Assembly (NCBI RefSeq): GCF_026340565.1
Contig: NZ_JAPEPB010000001.1
Location: forward strand, 5,122,501-5,186,500
From: Kitasatospora sp. NBC_01287
GTDB lineage: Bacteria; Actinomycetota; Actinomycetes; Streptomycetales; Streptomycetaceae
Reading direction: 5' to 3'
Length of the DNA: 64,000 bases
Position 1 is the stretch's first letter. Each line of letters begins with the position of its first letter. The notes under the pieces are model-generated. The model was not told the DNA's origin. It saw only the letters and a list, made by a program, of their open reading frames with translations, and made no database searches. Of the stretch, positions 17,721-26,436 are shown piece by piece. Both the position numbers and the translations under genes were made by a program.

Positions 17721-18133
17721 CCCTGACCACCGGTCCCTTCGGTTTTCTCGCGGTTGCTGGGCCGGGCGGAGCCGCCCGACACCGCCAGTATGCCTGGCCC
17801 CGCGCCGGAACGTATACACCGCTCGGGAAACGGTGGTCAAAGAGCCGGTGACAGGGGAGGATTCAGCCGGTTTCTCTCGCGTGTGGTCTAGACCACTCGG
17901 GGAGCCCGGCCGACTCCCCGGTCGGCTCCCCGGCAGGCGGCCGACCATACCTGCGAGGCGTCGGTCGGACCGCGCCCGGGGTGGGGCGGCGGGGCGGCCG
18001 GGCCGGAGGATGCCGGAGCTGCCCGGGCGTGGTCACTGGTCAACCCGGAAGTGCCGCAAGTCACTCCTGAGGGTGAACCAGGTGGAGCCCGCGCGGCGAA
18101 CACCACGCGGGCTCCATCTCGGTCGAGCCGCCG
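17721..18133. other. 413-bp gene-free region upstream of tatA
   Basis: Contains the presumed tatA promoter, a GC-rich stretch with repeated GGCTCCCCGG-like motifs (about 17895-17940), and at the right end a terminator for the MFS gene. No coding sequence with convincing conservation was seen. Confidence 0.5.
18084..18115. terminator. Terminator hairpin of the MFS gene
   Basis: GGAGCCCGCG (18084-18093) pairs with CGCGGGCTCC (18106-18115) around a 12-nt loop, 18 bp beyond the stop of the leftward MFS gene. Confidence 0.75.
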
Positions 18134-19771
18134 TCAGGCGCTCAGCTCCATCGTGACCGGCTCCTCCGTGACCCGCTCCTCCGTGACCGACTCCTCGGCC
18201 TGCTGGGCCCGGTGCTGGGCCTGGTGCTCGGCCTGTGCGGTTCCTGCGGTCTCCGCTCCCGCCGCCGGCAGGTGCCGCATCAGCCGCGACGCCAGCAGGC
18301 CCGCGCCCAGCAGGCAGACCAGGCCGACCGAGGCCGCCACGTGCAGGCCGGAGGTGAAGGCCGACCCGGCCGCCGCCAGCAGCTGGTGGGCGGTGGCCGC
18401 AGGCAGGCCGGCGGCCACCGTCACCGCACCGCCGAGCGAGTCGTGGGCCACCCGGGCGGCCTCGGTCGGCAGGCCGGCCGGCAGTGAGGAGGCCAGCTGC
18501 GACTTGTAGACCGCGGCGCCCGCCGCGCCGAGCAACGCGATGCCGAGCGAGCTGCCGAGCTCGGTCGCGGTCTCCGAGGTGGCGGCCGCGGCACCGGCCC
18601 GCTCGGCAGGCGCGGCGGAGACGACCAGGTCGGCGGTGAGGGTCATGGTGCCGACCGTGCCTGCGGCCAGGATCCCGGCGGCGGTGAGGATCAGGGCGAG
18701 CGGGGAGTGCGGGCCGACCTGGGTCATCAGCGCGAACCCGACCGCGCCGACCAGGAAGCCGCCCGCCATCTGGTGCCCCGGGCGCACCCGGCCGGCCAGC
18801 GCGCCGGAGACGCCGACCGCCGCGCCGACCCCGACGCTCGGCAGCAGCGCCCAGAGCGCGGCGGTCAGCGGGCTCATGCCCTTGACCAGCTGCAGGTACT
18901 GCGAGGTGAAGAGGGTGAAGCCCATCATCGCGAACATCGCGATGGTGTTGACCGTGATCGCGCCGCTGTAGGTGCCGTTGCGGAAGAGGTCGAGATCGAT
19001 CAGCGGGTACGCGGCGGTGCGCTGCCGCCAGACGAAGAGCGCGCCCATCACCAGGCCGACCGCGAGCGCCACCGCGGACAGGGCGCTCAACCCGTCCACC
19101 GCGAGGGTCTTGACGCCGTAGACCGTCGGGAGCACGGCGGCCAGCGCGAGCCCGGAGCCCAGCAGGTCGAAGCCGCCGGTGCGCGGCGCCCGGTACTCGG
19201 GCAGCAGCAGCGGGGCGAGGAGCAGCAGTAGGGCCATCACCGGCACCGAGACCAGGAACACCGAGCCCCACCAGAAGTGATCGAGCAGCAGGCCGCCGAC
19301 CACCGGGCCCAGGGTGGCGCCGCCGGTCAGCGCGCCGGTCCAGGCGGCCATGGCGCCCCGCCGCTGCTTCGGGTCGGTGAACAGCGTGCGGATCAGCGCG
19401 ATGGTGCTGGGCATCAGGGTCGACCCGGCGATGCCGAGCAGCGCGCGGGCCGCGATCAGCTGCGCCGCGCCGTCGGAGCGGGCGGCCAGCAGGGAGGCCG
19501 CGGCGAACCCGGCGGCGCCGAGCATCAGCAGCTTGCGGCGGCCGATCCGGTCGCCGAGCGCCCCCATCGGGATGAGCAGCCCGGCGAGCAGGAACGAGTA
19601 GATGTCCATGATCCACAGCTGCTGGGTGCCGCTGGGCCGCAGGTCCGTGCTGATGAACGGCACGGCGAAGAAGAGGACGCCCATGTCCATCGAGAGGACC
19701 AGGGTCGGCAGCAGGAGGACGGCGAGTCCCGCCCAGGCGCGTCGGCCGGCGAGGCCGTTGGTTGCGGTCAT
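18134..19771 (-). CDS. MFS multidrug exporter, DHA2 (14-helix) type
   Basis: 545 residues from ATG 19769-19771. Fourteen predicted helices, motif A G-D-R-I-G-R-R-K between helices 2 and 3 and the antiporter motif C-like G-P-x-x-G-G. The C-terminus carries an acidic repeat (EESVTEERVTEEPVTMEL). Diverges from a TetR gene with a repeat-rich operator region between, so it is very likely a TetR-controlled efflux pump for an unknown drug or metabolite. Confidence 0.9.
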   Translation of the reverse strand: MTATNGLAGRRAWAGLAVLLLPTLVLSMDMGVLFFAVPFISTDLRPSGTQQLWIMDIYSFLLAGLLIPMGALGDRIGRRKLLMLGAAGFAAASLLAARSDGAAQLIAARALLGIAGSTLMPSTIALIRTLFTDPKQRRGAMAAWTGALTGGATLGPVVGGLLLDHFWWGSVFLVSVPVMALLLLLAPLLLPEYRAPRTGGFDLLGSGLALAAVLPTVYGVKTLAVDGLSALSAVALAVGLVMGALFVWRQRTAAYPLIDLDLFRNGTYSGAITVNTIAMFAMMGFTLFTSQYLQLVKGMSPLTAALWALLPSVGVGAAVGVSGALAGRVRPGHQMAGGFLVGAVGFALMTQVGPHSPLALILTAAGILAAGTVGTMTLTADLVVSAAPAERAGAAAATSETATELGSSLGIALLGAAGAAVYKSQLASSLPAGLPTEAARVAHDSLGGAVTVAAGLPAATAHQLLAAAGSAFTSGLHVAASVGLVCLLGAGLLASRLMRHLPAAGAETAGTAQAEHQAQHRAQQAEESVTEERVTEEPVTMELSA

Positions 19772-19788
19772 GGGATGAAGGTACGTCC

Positions 19789-19931
19789 GTTTCAGACGTC
19801 TGTCTAGTACGTATGTCTCATTCACCTGTCTCACTCGTGCGTCTCACTCAGATGTCTTACTCAGATGTCTCACTCGCTCGTCTGGTTCGCGTGTGTGAAT
19901 CGAATGTCTGAAACGACCGTCCAAGACGGAC
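19789..19931. promoter_or_regulatory. Array of eleven 13-bp tandem repeats between the MFS and TetR genes
   Basis: Units of exactly 13 bp, mostly beginning GTCT and with a GTCTCACTC-NNNN core, run without a gap: at 19802, 19815, 19828, 19841, 19854, 19867, 19880, 19893, 19906 and 19919, with a degenerate one at 19789. The array is framed by inverted arms GTACGTCCG (19781-19789) and CGGACGTAC, and contains the palindrome CAGACGTCTG (19793-19802). It fills the divergent promoter region, so it is probably a multi-site TetR operator. Confidence 0.75.
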
Positions 19932-19957
19932 GTACGCCCGCCGGGTACCATCGGGCC

Positions 19958-20554
19958 ATGGGAAACCGAGAAGCCCTGCTCGCCGGGGCCAAGCGCTGCC
20001 TGTCCGAGAAGGGCTACGGCCGCACCACGGCACGCGACATCGCCACCGCCTCCGGAGTGAGCCTGGCCGCGATCGGCTACCACTTCGGCTCCAAGGACGC
20101 GTTGATGAACGCGGCGCTGATCGAAGCCATGGAGGACTGGGGCCGGGCGGTGGGCACGGCACTGGCTTCGACGGCCGGCCAGCGGCTGACGCCCGAGGAG
20201 CGCTTCCAGCTCTGCTGGGACCGGATCCTGGAGACCTTCGCCGAGCGGCGCGGTCTGTGGAAGGCGCAGTTCGAGATGATCGCGCAGGTGGACCACCTGC
20301 CCGAGATCGCGTCGACCCTGGGGGAGTCGCAGAAGGACGCCCGGCTCGGGCTCTCCGCGATGTTCCAGGGCAAGGAGGAGGTGCCGGACACCGAGGACGA
20401 GATCCTTCGCGGTGCCTTCCTGCAGGCGATGCTGGCCGGCGTCGCCGCGCAGTGGCTGGTCGCGCCGGACCAGGTGCCGCGCGGGCGTGACCTGTTCCGC
20501 GGGCTGCAGCTACTGGCCTCCGGGGTGCTCGGCTCGGCCGCCGCGCCGTCCTGA
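19958..20554 (+). CDS. TetR-family repressor
   Basis: 198 residues from ATG 19958, chosen because the conserved helix-turn-helix starts directly after it (REALLAGAKRCLSEKGYGRT; IGYHFGSKDALMNAAL). The helical ligand-binding domain contains Trp-rich positions. Likely represses the divergent MFS pump and itself through the 13-bp repeat array. Confidence 0.9.
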   Translation: MGNREALLAGAKRCLSEKGYGRTTARDIATASGVSLAAIGYHFGSKDALMNAALIEAMEDWGRAVGTALASTAGQRLTPEERFQLCWDRILETFAERRGLWKAQFEMIAQVDHLPEIASTLGESQKDARLGLSAMFQGKEEVPDTEDEILRGAFLQAMLAGVAAQWLVAPDQVPRGRDLFRGLQLLASGVLGSAAAPS

Positions 20555-20612
20555 CGCCCGGTCGGACCCGCTCGGGGTGCGGCCGGTGACCGGCTCGCCG
20601 ACAGTGGGCCGT

Positions 20613-20891
20613 ATGACGATCAATCAGAAGACCTTCGGCGGATTCCAGCCCAACCGCAAGCTGCTCGGCACCGGCCTGCTGCTCGGGGGTGTCGGCGCGG
20701 TGACCGGACTGCTCGGCACGGTGCTGGTCGGGGTGGCGCTGGCGACGGCCGGCCGGGGCTGGGTCCAACAGCTGGACACCCCGCCCAGCGAGCGCGCCGC
20801 CCGGGCGCTGCAGCAGGCCCGCGCCGCCTCACAGGCGGGGCTGGACGCCTGGCGCAGCGCGAACTCGCCGAACCAGCCGAGCTTCAACTAG
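20613..20891 (+). CDS. Small membrane protein
   Basis: 92 residues from ATG 20613. A polar N-terminus ending N-R-K, one long Gly/Leu/Val hydrophobic segment that could be a hairpin or a single span, then an Ala/Arg amphipathic helix. No family recognised; small proteins of this layout are common in streptomycetes. Lies 58 bp behind the TetR gene and may be co-transcribed with it. Confidence 0.6.
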   Translation: MTINQKTFGGFQPNRKLLGTGLLLGGVGAVTGLLGTVLVGVALATAGRGWVQQLDTPPSERAARALQQARAASQAGLDAWRSANSPNQPSFN

Positions 20892-20984
20892 GCGCGCGGA
20901 CGAGCGGGCCGCCGCCCCGCGGCTCGACGCTCGCGCGCACCGCCGCGCACCGCCGCGTGCGCCTCGCCCTCGCCTCGACCGCGC

Positions 20985-21038
20985 CGCGACCGCAGGGGGC
21001 CACCGCCGTACGTACGGCGGTGGCCCCCTGCGGTCGCG
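20985..21038. terminator. Perfect 54-bp palindrome, bidirectional terminator
   Basis: Arms of 27 nt centred on GTAC|GTAC (between 21011 and 21012). Placed between the convergent small membrane gene and the acyl-CoA dehydrogenase gene. Confidence 0.85.
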
Positions 21039-21046
21039 GTCGAGGG

Positions 21047-21090
21047 CGTTCAGAGCCCCGGCGTTCAGAGCCCCGGCGTTCAGAGCCCCA
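21047..21090. repeat. 15-bp tandem triplication across the dehydrogenase stop codon
   Basis: CGTTCAGAGCCCCGG at 21047, 21062 and, with one change at the end, 21077. The third copy contains the real stop codon, so the others are copies of the gene's 3' end. Confidence 0.9.
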
Positions 21091-22237
21091 GCGACTTCGC
21101 GATGATCGTCTTCATGACCTCGCTGGTCCCGCCGTAGATCCGGAACACCCGGTTGTCGGTGTAGAGGCGGGCGATCGGGTACTCCAGGATGTAGCCGTAG
21201 CCGCCGTGCAGCTGGAGGCACTTGTCGATCACGACGGAGGCCGCCTCGGTGCAGAACAGCTTGCCCTCGGCCGCGTCCGCGACCGTCAGCTCGCCGTTCT
21301 GGTAGAGCTCGAGCGACTGGTCGACCATCGTCTGCATCGCGGTGACCTGCGACTTGCAGTCGGCCAGCACGAACTTGGTGTTCTGGAACTCCGCGACCGC
21401 CTGGCCGAAGACCTTGCGGTCCTTGACGTACTGCAGCGCGAAGTTGACCGCCGCGGCGGCGGCCGCGTAGGCGCCGACCGCGATCGCCAGGCGCTCCTGG
21501 ACCAGGTTGTGGGTCAGGTAGCTGAACGCCTTGCCCTCCTCGCCGAGCAGGTCGGCGACCGGGACCTTGACGTCGGAGAAGGCCAGCTCGGCGGTGTCGG
21601 AGGTGCGCAGGCCGATCTTGTGCAGCTTGCGGCCGACCGAGTAGCCCTCGGACTTGGTGTCCACGCAGAGGATCGACAGGCCGGCCCGGCGGTTGGCCGG
21701 GTCGTACGCGCTGGTCCGGGCGACGACCAGCACCAGGTCGGCCAGCGCGCCGCCGGTGATGAAGGTCTTGGCGCCGTTGAGGACGTAGTGGGTGCCGTCC
21801 GCGGAGAGCTTGGCGGTGGTGGTGATGCCCGCGAGGTCGGAGCCGGCGCCCGGCTCGGTCATCGCGATCGCGGTCATGATGTCGCCCGAGACGAAGCCGG
21901 GCAGCCAGCGCCGCTTCTGCTCCTCGTTGGCGTACTCCAGGATGTAGGGCAGCACCAGGCCGGTGTGCACGCCCGAGGAGCCGAAGCTGACGCCCGCGCG
22001 GGCCACCTCCTCGGTGATCACCGCCTGGTACTTGAAGCCGGTCTCGCCCGCGCCGCCGAACTCCTCGGGCACCTCGATGCCGAAGATGCCCAGCTCGCCG
22101 AGCTTGTTGTAGAAGGCACGCGGCGGGTGGCCCTCGGCCTCCCAGCTCTCGTAGACCGGGACGACCTCCTTGGCGATGAAGTCCCGGATGGTGGCCCGGA
22201 ACGCCTCGTGGTCCTCGTTGTACACAGTGCGGCGCAC
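21080..22237 (-). CDS. Acyl-CoA dehydrogenase
   Basis: 385 residues from GTG 22235-22237, with AAGGGAG 8 nt upstream. Family signatures are clear: A-M-T-E-P-G-A-G-S-D (FAD/substrate), the middle beta domain, L-Q-L-H-G-G-Y-G-Y and the C-terminal catalytic Glu region R-I-Y-G-G-T-S-E. Catalyses alpha,beta-dehydrogenation of an acyl-CoA with electrons passed to ETF. Divergent from the double-TetR regulator, which probably controls it. Confidence 0.92.
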   Translation of the reverse strand: MRRTVYNEDHEAFRATIRDFIAKEVVPVYESWEAEGHPPRAFYNKLGELGIFGIEVPEEFGGAGETGFKYQAVITEEVARAGVSFGSSGVHTGLVLPYILEYANEEQKRRWLPGFVSGDIMTAIAMTEPGAGSDLAGITTTAKLSADGTHYVLNGAKTFITGGALADLVLVVARTSAYDPANRRAGLSILCVDTKSEGYSVGRKLHKIGLRTSDTAELAFSDVKVPVADLLGEEGKAFSYLTHNLVQERLAIAVGAYAAAAAAVNFALQYVKDRKVFGQAVAEFQNTKFVLADCKSQVTAMQTMVDQSLELYQNGELTVADAAEGKLFCTEAASVVIDKCLQLHGGYGYILEYPIARLYTDNRVFRIYGGTSEVMKTIIAKSLGL

Positions 22238-22434
22238 GGCGGCGCTCCCTTCGCGCGGGTCCTGCGGGGTGCTGATCGCTCGCCAAGTTAATCCCCAGTA
22301 GCTTTCCTGTCCAGAGCCCGCGCGCAGCCGACCGGCGTGCTCAGCCATGCTGCGGCAGTAGACCTGTGCGGGCTTTATGTGAATGATTGCTAGCCGGTGG
22401 CGGGCGGCGGCGGGTGTCGGCAGGAGGCGGGCGG

Positions 22435-23832
22435 ATGGCAGCGGACGGGGTCGGGGGCGGTCCCGCGCGCCGACCGCGCGGGCGGCGGACGCAGATCCTG
22501 GCGGCGGCCGCCGAGCAGTTCCACCGGCGCGGCTACCACCAGGTGGCGATGGCCGAGGTGGCGGCGGCGGTCGGGATCACCGCCCCCGCGCTCTACCGGC
22601 ACTACCGGGGCAAGCCCGAGCTGCTGCGCCAGGCGGTGCGCGGCGGGCTGGGCGAGCTGGCGGCGGCCGTGGCCGTGGCCGAGGCGGCGCGTGGCGGTGC
22701 CGGTCAGACTGGAGCTGCGCAGGTCGGAGCTGCGCGGGGCGGTGCCGGGCGGGGCGGGCCGGCGGTGCTTGCCGAGGCGCTCGCGGCGGTGGCCCTGGAC
22801 GAGCGTGCGCTTGCCACCTTGTGGCAGCGCGATGCCCGGCTGCTGCCGCCGCCCAGCCGGGCGGAACTGCGTCGGGCGCTGCGCGCCAGCGTCCGCGCCG
22901 CGAGCCGGATCATAGCCGCCGATCGACCTGAACTGTCTTCCCAGCAGTGCGAGTTGCTGGTCTGGTCGGCACTTTCGGTGGCGGGCAGTCTGTCGTACCA
23001 CACCTTCGCGCCGCCGCGCCGACGGTTCGAGCGGCTGATGGCCGAGCTGCTGTCCGAGGTCCTGCTTTCCGAGGTCCTGCGGGTCGAGGTGTCTGGCGAT
23101 CCGTCAGTTCAGCTCCGGGGCGCGGAGACCGCTCCGTCCGGCGTGGCCGCGGCGCCCGGGCGGCGTGAGGAACTGCTCGCGGCGGCGGTGCGGCTCTTCG
23201 ACGAACGAGGATTCGACAACGTCAGCACCGATCGGCTCGGGGCGGCGGTGGGGATCGCCGGGCCCAGCCTGTACAAGCACTTCCCGGCCAAGGGCGATCT
23301 GCTGGCCGCCGCGCTGGTCCGCTGCCGCGAGCGACTCTGGCACGAGGTGGCACCGGTGCTGCTGGCCGCGGGCGAGCCGGCCGCCGCGCTGGATCGGGGG
23401 CTGTGCGCCTACGTGGCCTTCGCCTGCCGCCACCACCACTACCTGGGAGCGATGGTGAGCGAGACCGAGCGGCTGGCCGAGCCGGACCGCAAGGCCGCGC
23501 TGGACTTCCGCCGGGACTTCCTGCGGCTCTGGGTGGAACTGCTGCGCCAGGTGCGGCCGGCGGACGACAAGGCCGAGGCCCGGATCCGGGTGCACGCGAT
23601 GTTCGCCCTGGTCAACGACGGTGTGCGGAACGGCTCCCGGGCGCCGGGGGCGGAACTCGCGCCGCTGCTGCACCGGTTGGCGCACGCGGTGCTCGGGACG
23701 GCCGGAGGGACGGCCGGAGGGACGGCCGAGGGGACGGTCGAAGGGGCGGCCGAGGGGACGGCCGAAGGGGCGGGCCCGGCGCCGGGCCCGCCCCTTCGTC
23801 AGCGGTCTGCTCTTCCGGCCGTCGCCGGCTGA
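22435..23832 (+). CDS. Regulator with two tandem TetR domains
   Basis: 465 residues from ATG 22435 (AGGAGGCGGG upstream). Residues about 18-65 are a complete TetR helix-turn-helix (A-A-E-Q-F-H-R-R-G-Y ... L-Y-R-H-Y-R-G-K), followed by a ligand-type helical region. A second full TetR module starts near residue 240 (A-A-V-R-L-F-D-E-R-G-F ... L-Y-K-H-F-P-A-K-G). Normal TetR proteins have about 200 residues, so this is two fused. The C-terminus is a T-A-x-G tandem repeat. Probably regulates the divergent acyl-CoA dehydrogenase; the ligand could be an acyl-CoA (inference). Confidence 0.85.
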   Translation: MAADGVGGGPARRPRGRRTQILAAAAEQFHRRGYHQVAMAEVAAAVGITAPALYRHYRGKPELLRQAVRGGLGELAAAVAVAEAARGGAGQTGAAQVGAARGGAGRGGPAVLAEALAAVALDERALATLWQRDARLLPPPSRAELRRALRASVRAASRIIAADRPELSSQQCELLVWSALSVAGSLSYHTFAPPRRRFERLMAELLSEVLLSEVLRVEVSGDPSVQLRGAETAPSGVAAAPGRREELLAAAVRLFDERGFDNVSTDRLGAAVGIAGPSLYKHFPAKGDLLAAALVRCRERLWHEVAPVLLAAGEPAAALDRGLCAYVAFACRHHHYLGAMVSETERLAEPDRKAALDFRRDFLRLWVELLRQVRPADDKAEARIRVHAMFALVNDGVRNGSRAPGAELAPLLHRLAHAVLGTAGGTAGGTAEGTVEGAAEGTAEGAGPAPGPPLRQRSALPAVAG

Positions 23833-23839
23833 GCGCGAC

Positions 23840-24157
23840 TCAGCCGGCGACCGGCAGGTAGTGCACCGAGTGCAGGAAGTTGAGGTTGCCCTGCTCGGCG
23901 GCCACCCCACCGGAGTTGCCGGCCACGCCGGTGGTGTTGTTCTGGTTGCTGCCGCCGGAGCCGGTGGCGGTCTGCTGGGCGGCGTTGCCGTTGCCGGTCA
24001 CGCTGCCGACCACGTTGCCGGAGCCCCAGTTGCTGACCACGCTGCTGTTGGAGCCCTGGCTGGCGCCGGCGCCGTTGTCGGCCTGGGCGCTGCCGATGCC
24101 GAGCAGGAGGAAGGCGCCGAGCGCGGTGACGGCGGTGATGGCACGGGTACGGGACAC
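23840..24157 (-). CDS. Secreted Asn/Gly/Ser-rich small protein
   Basis: 105 residues. A clear signal peptide (SRTR, hydrophobic stretch, S-A-Q-A cleavage near residue 26). The mature part is low in charge and rich in N, Q, G, S and V, with loosely repeating N-x-x-G-x-V / G-N-G-N units, ending H-S-V-H-Y-L-P. It is neither a clear chaplin nor a clear rodlin, but the composition resembles surface or amyloid-prone proteins. Converges with the TetR-TetR gene. Confidence 0.6.
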   Translation of the reverse strand: MSRTRAITAVTALGAFLLLGIGSAQADNGAGASQGSNSSVVSNWGSGNVVGSVTGNGNAAQQTATGSGGSNQNNTTGVAGNSGGVAAEQGNLNFLHSVHYLPVAG

Positions 24158-24429
24158 GATGGTCTCCCTAGGAGTACTGGTAATGCTGCGAGTTGGCGCT
24201 CACGGGGTGGCCGCCCCGGGTGCGCCGGTTGCCTGACGTCGCTCGATCAGCATCGCCCGCTGCTCCGGCCGGAGGCCAGCGATCCGGTGGCAATTCGCTC
24301 GATGGGGTCATTAAGGGCCAGGTATCGCCCGAAACATGTTTAACCACCGCAGAGTTGGGCGAGCGTGGTCGATCCGACGGCCCGGAAACCGGTGGTCCCA
24401 TGATTGTCGGACTGGCAGACTGGGGCACC

Positions 24430-26436
24430 ATGTCTGAAGGTCAGGAGAACCTGCGCACCACCGAGGTCGATCTCGGCGGTCTGGTGAGCGTCCTCGCCAC
24501 CCACCTCTACTCCACGCCGCTGGTCGCCCTGCGCGAGCTGGTCCAGAACGCGCACGACTCGCACACCCGCCGCCGCCTGGAGGATCCGCAGGCCGCGGCC
24601 GCGTACGAGCCGCTGATCCGGGTGCGCGCCGATGCCACCGCGCGCAGGCTGTCGATCGAGGACACCGGCGCGGGCCTGACCGAGCCCGAGATCCACGCCT
24701 ACCTGGCCACCGTCGGTACCGGCTACACCCGGCTGCTGCGCGAGGTCACCGGCAACGAGGAGCTGATCGGCGCCTTCGGGCTCGGCTTCCTCTCCGCCTT
24801 CTCGGTGGCCGAGGAGGTCACCGTCACCACCACCTCGCACCGCGAGCCGGCCCTCGGCCACCGCTACCGCAGCCGGGGCGGCGAGCAGTACAGCGTCGAG
24901 CCGGTGCCGGCCAGGCCCGTCCCCGGCACAGTGGTGGAGCTGGCCCTCAAGCCCGAGCACGCGCACCTGGCCGACGAGGAGGCGCTGCGCGAAGTGCTCG
25001 GCCGCTACTGCGTGCTGCTCACCGTGCCGGTGCACGTCGGCGACGACGAGCAGCCGGTCAACGACATCGCGGTGCCCTGGCGCGAGCCGGTCCCGCAGGG
25101 CCACCAGCATGCGGCCCGGATGGAGTTCGCGGCCGCCTTCGGGCGCCGCTTCGAGCCGCTGACCGCCTTCCCGTTCCAGCCGGTCGACGGCTCGACCGAC
25201 GCGATCGGGCTGCTCTGGGTGCAGGACGGCGGCAGCTACGGCAGCAGCGACAACCGCGACCTCGCCGTCTACCTGCGCGGCATGCTGCTCGCCGACGACG
25301 CCCGTGACCTGCTGCCCAGTTGGGCCGGGTTCATCGGCGGCGTGGTCGAGTCCAGTCGGCTGACACCCACCGCCAGCCGCGAGGACCTGCAACGCGACGA
25401 GAACTACCGCGCGCTGCAGCAGGCGCTGAGCGAGGCGATCGTCAACGGCCTCTACGAGACCGCCCGGCTGCACCCGGCCGCCTGGCGCCGGATCCTGGCC
25501 CGGCACGGCCAGGACCTGCTGGGCGCCGCGCTCTGCGACGACCGGCTCTTCACCCTGCTCGCCGACGACGTCCCGGTGCCCAGCTCGCAGGGCGACCTGA
25601 CGGCCGGCGCGCTGCGGGCGGCCGGCGGGGGCGTGTTGCATGTCGCGCTGGGCACCGGCGGAGGCTTCGAGGAGATGCTCTACCGGGCCATGCGGGTGCC
25701 GATCGCGCGCGGCGACCGGTACGCGGTGCTGCCGTTCCTGCGCCGGTACGCGCTGCTGCGCGACTGCCGGATCGTCGAGCTGGGCAGCGAGGACGGCAAC
25801 AAGGAGCTCTTCCGCGACCCCGAGCGGCCGCTGCCGGCCGAGGAGTTGGGCTGGCTGAGCGCGGCGCTGGCGGACCCGGGCGAGCAGCTGGTGCCGGCCC
25901 GCTTCGACCCGCCCGGGCTGCCGCTGGTGCTGGTGCCCGACCGGGAGGCCGAGCTGAAGGCACGGATCGAGGACGACCAGGCGGACGCCCGGATCCCCTC
26001 GGCCGCGCTGCGGCTGGCCCGCGCGTTCACCGCGCGGACGGACGGCGCGGTCCGTGCCCGGCTCTACCTGAACACCGCCTCGCCCGCCGTCCAGGACCTG
26101 CTGCGGGCCTACCGGGCCGGGCACACCGGCAGCGCCACGGCGGCCGGCCTGCTCCGCTCGCTCAAGGTGATCATGGCGGCGGCCGGCAGCGCCGGTCCGG
26201 GCGGCGGCGACCTGGGCGCCGCGCTGGCCGGGGTCGGCACGGCGGTGGCCGCGCTGACCGCGCCCGTCGCGCAGGGGCAGTCGACCGGAGAGTCGTCGGT
26301 GGCGGGGCTGTCAGCGGCGGGCCTGTCAGCGGGGCTGGACCGGCTGCTCGGTGGCGGCCCGCAGAACGAGCAGGGCGGGCAGGGCGAGCAGAACGGGCAG
26401 GGCGAGCAGGGCGAGCAGGGAGAGAGCGAACGATGA
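24430..26436 (+). CDS. HSP90-family ATPase, divergent (HtpG-like)
   Basis: 668 residues from ATG 24430. GHKL ATPase motifs: E-L-V-Q-N-A-H-D, D-T-G-A-G and G-A-F-G-L-G-F-L-S. The HSP90 middle-domain catalytic-loop region follows (V-V-E-S-S-R-L-T-P-T-A-S-R-E). The C-terminal third differs from HtpG and ends in a GEQ/GQ-rich tandem tail. The downstream TPR gene overlaps by 4 bp, an arrangement recalling HSP90 with a TPR co-chaperone. Function in streptomycetes unknown. Confidence 0.85.
   Translation: MSEGQENLRTTEVDLGGLVSVLATHLYSTPLVALRELVQNAHDSHTRRRLEDPQAAAAYEPLIRVRADATARRLSIEDTGAGLTEPEIHAYLATVGTGYTRLLREVTGNEELIGAFGLGFLSAFSVAEEVTVTTTSHREPALGHRYRSRGGEQYSVEPVPARPVPGTVVELALKPEHAHLADEEALREVLGRYCVLLTVPVHVGDDEQPVNDIAVPWREPVPQGHQHAARMEFAAAFGRRFEPLTAFPFQPVDGSTDAIGLLWVQDGGSYGSSDNRDLAVYLRGMLLADDARDLLPSWAGFIGGVVESSRLTPTASREDLQRDENYRALQQALSEAIVNGLYETARLHPAAWRRILARHGQDLLGAALCDDRLFTLLADDVPVPSSQGDLTAGALRAAGGGVLHVALGTGGGFEEMLYRAMRVPIARGDRYAVLPFLRRYALLRDCRIVELGSEDGNKELFRDPERPLPAEELGWLSAALADPGEQLVPARFDPPGLPLVLVPDREAELKARIEDDQADARIPSAALRLARAFTARTDGAVRARLYLNTASPAVQDLLRAYRAGHTGSATAAGLLRSLKVIMAAAGSAGPGGGDLGAALAGVGTAVAALTAPVAQGQSTGESSVAGLSAAGLSAGLDRLLGGGPQNEQGGQGEQNGQGEQGEQGESER

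Noticed and set aside
19789..19931. The 13-bp array as a CRISPR
   Set aside because: Units are contiguous without spacers and only 13 bp long; no cas genes nearby.
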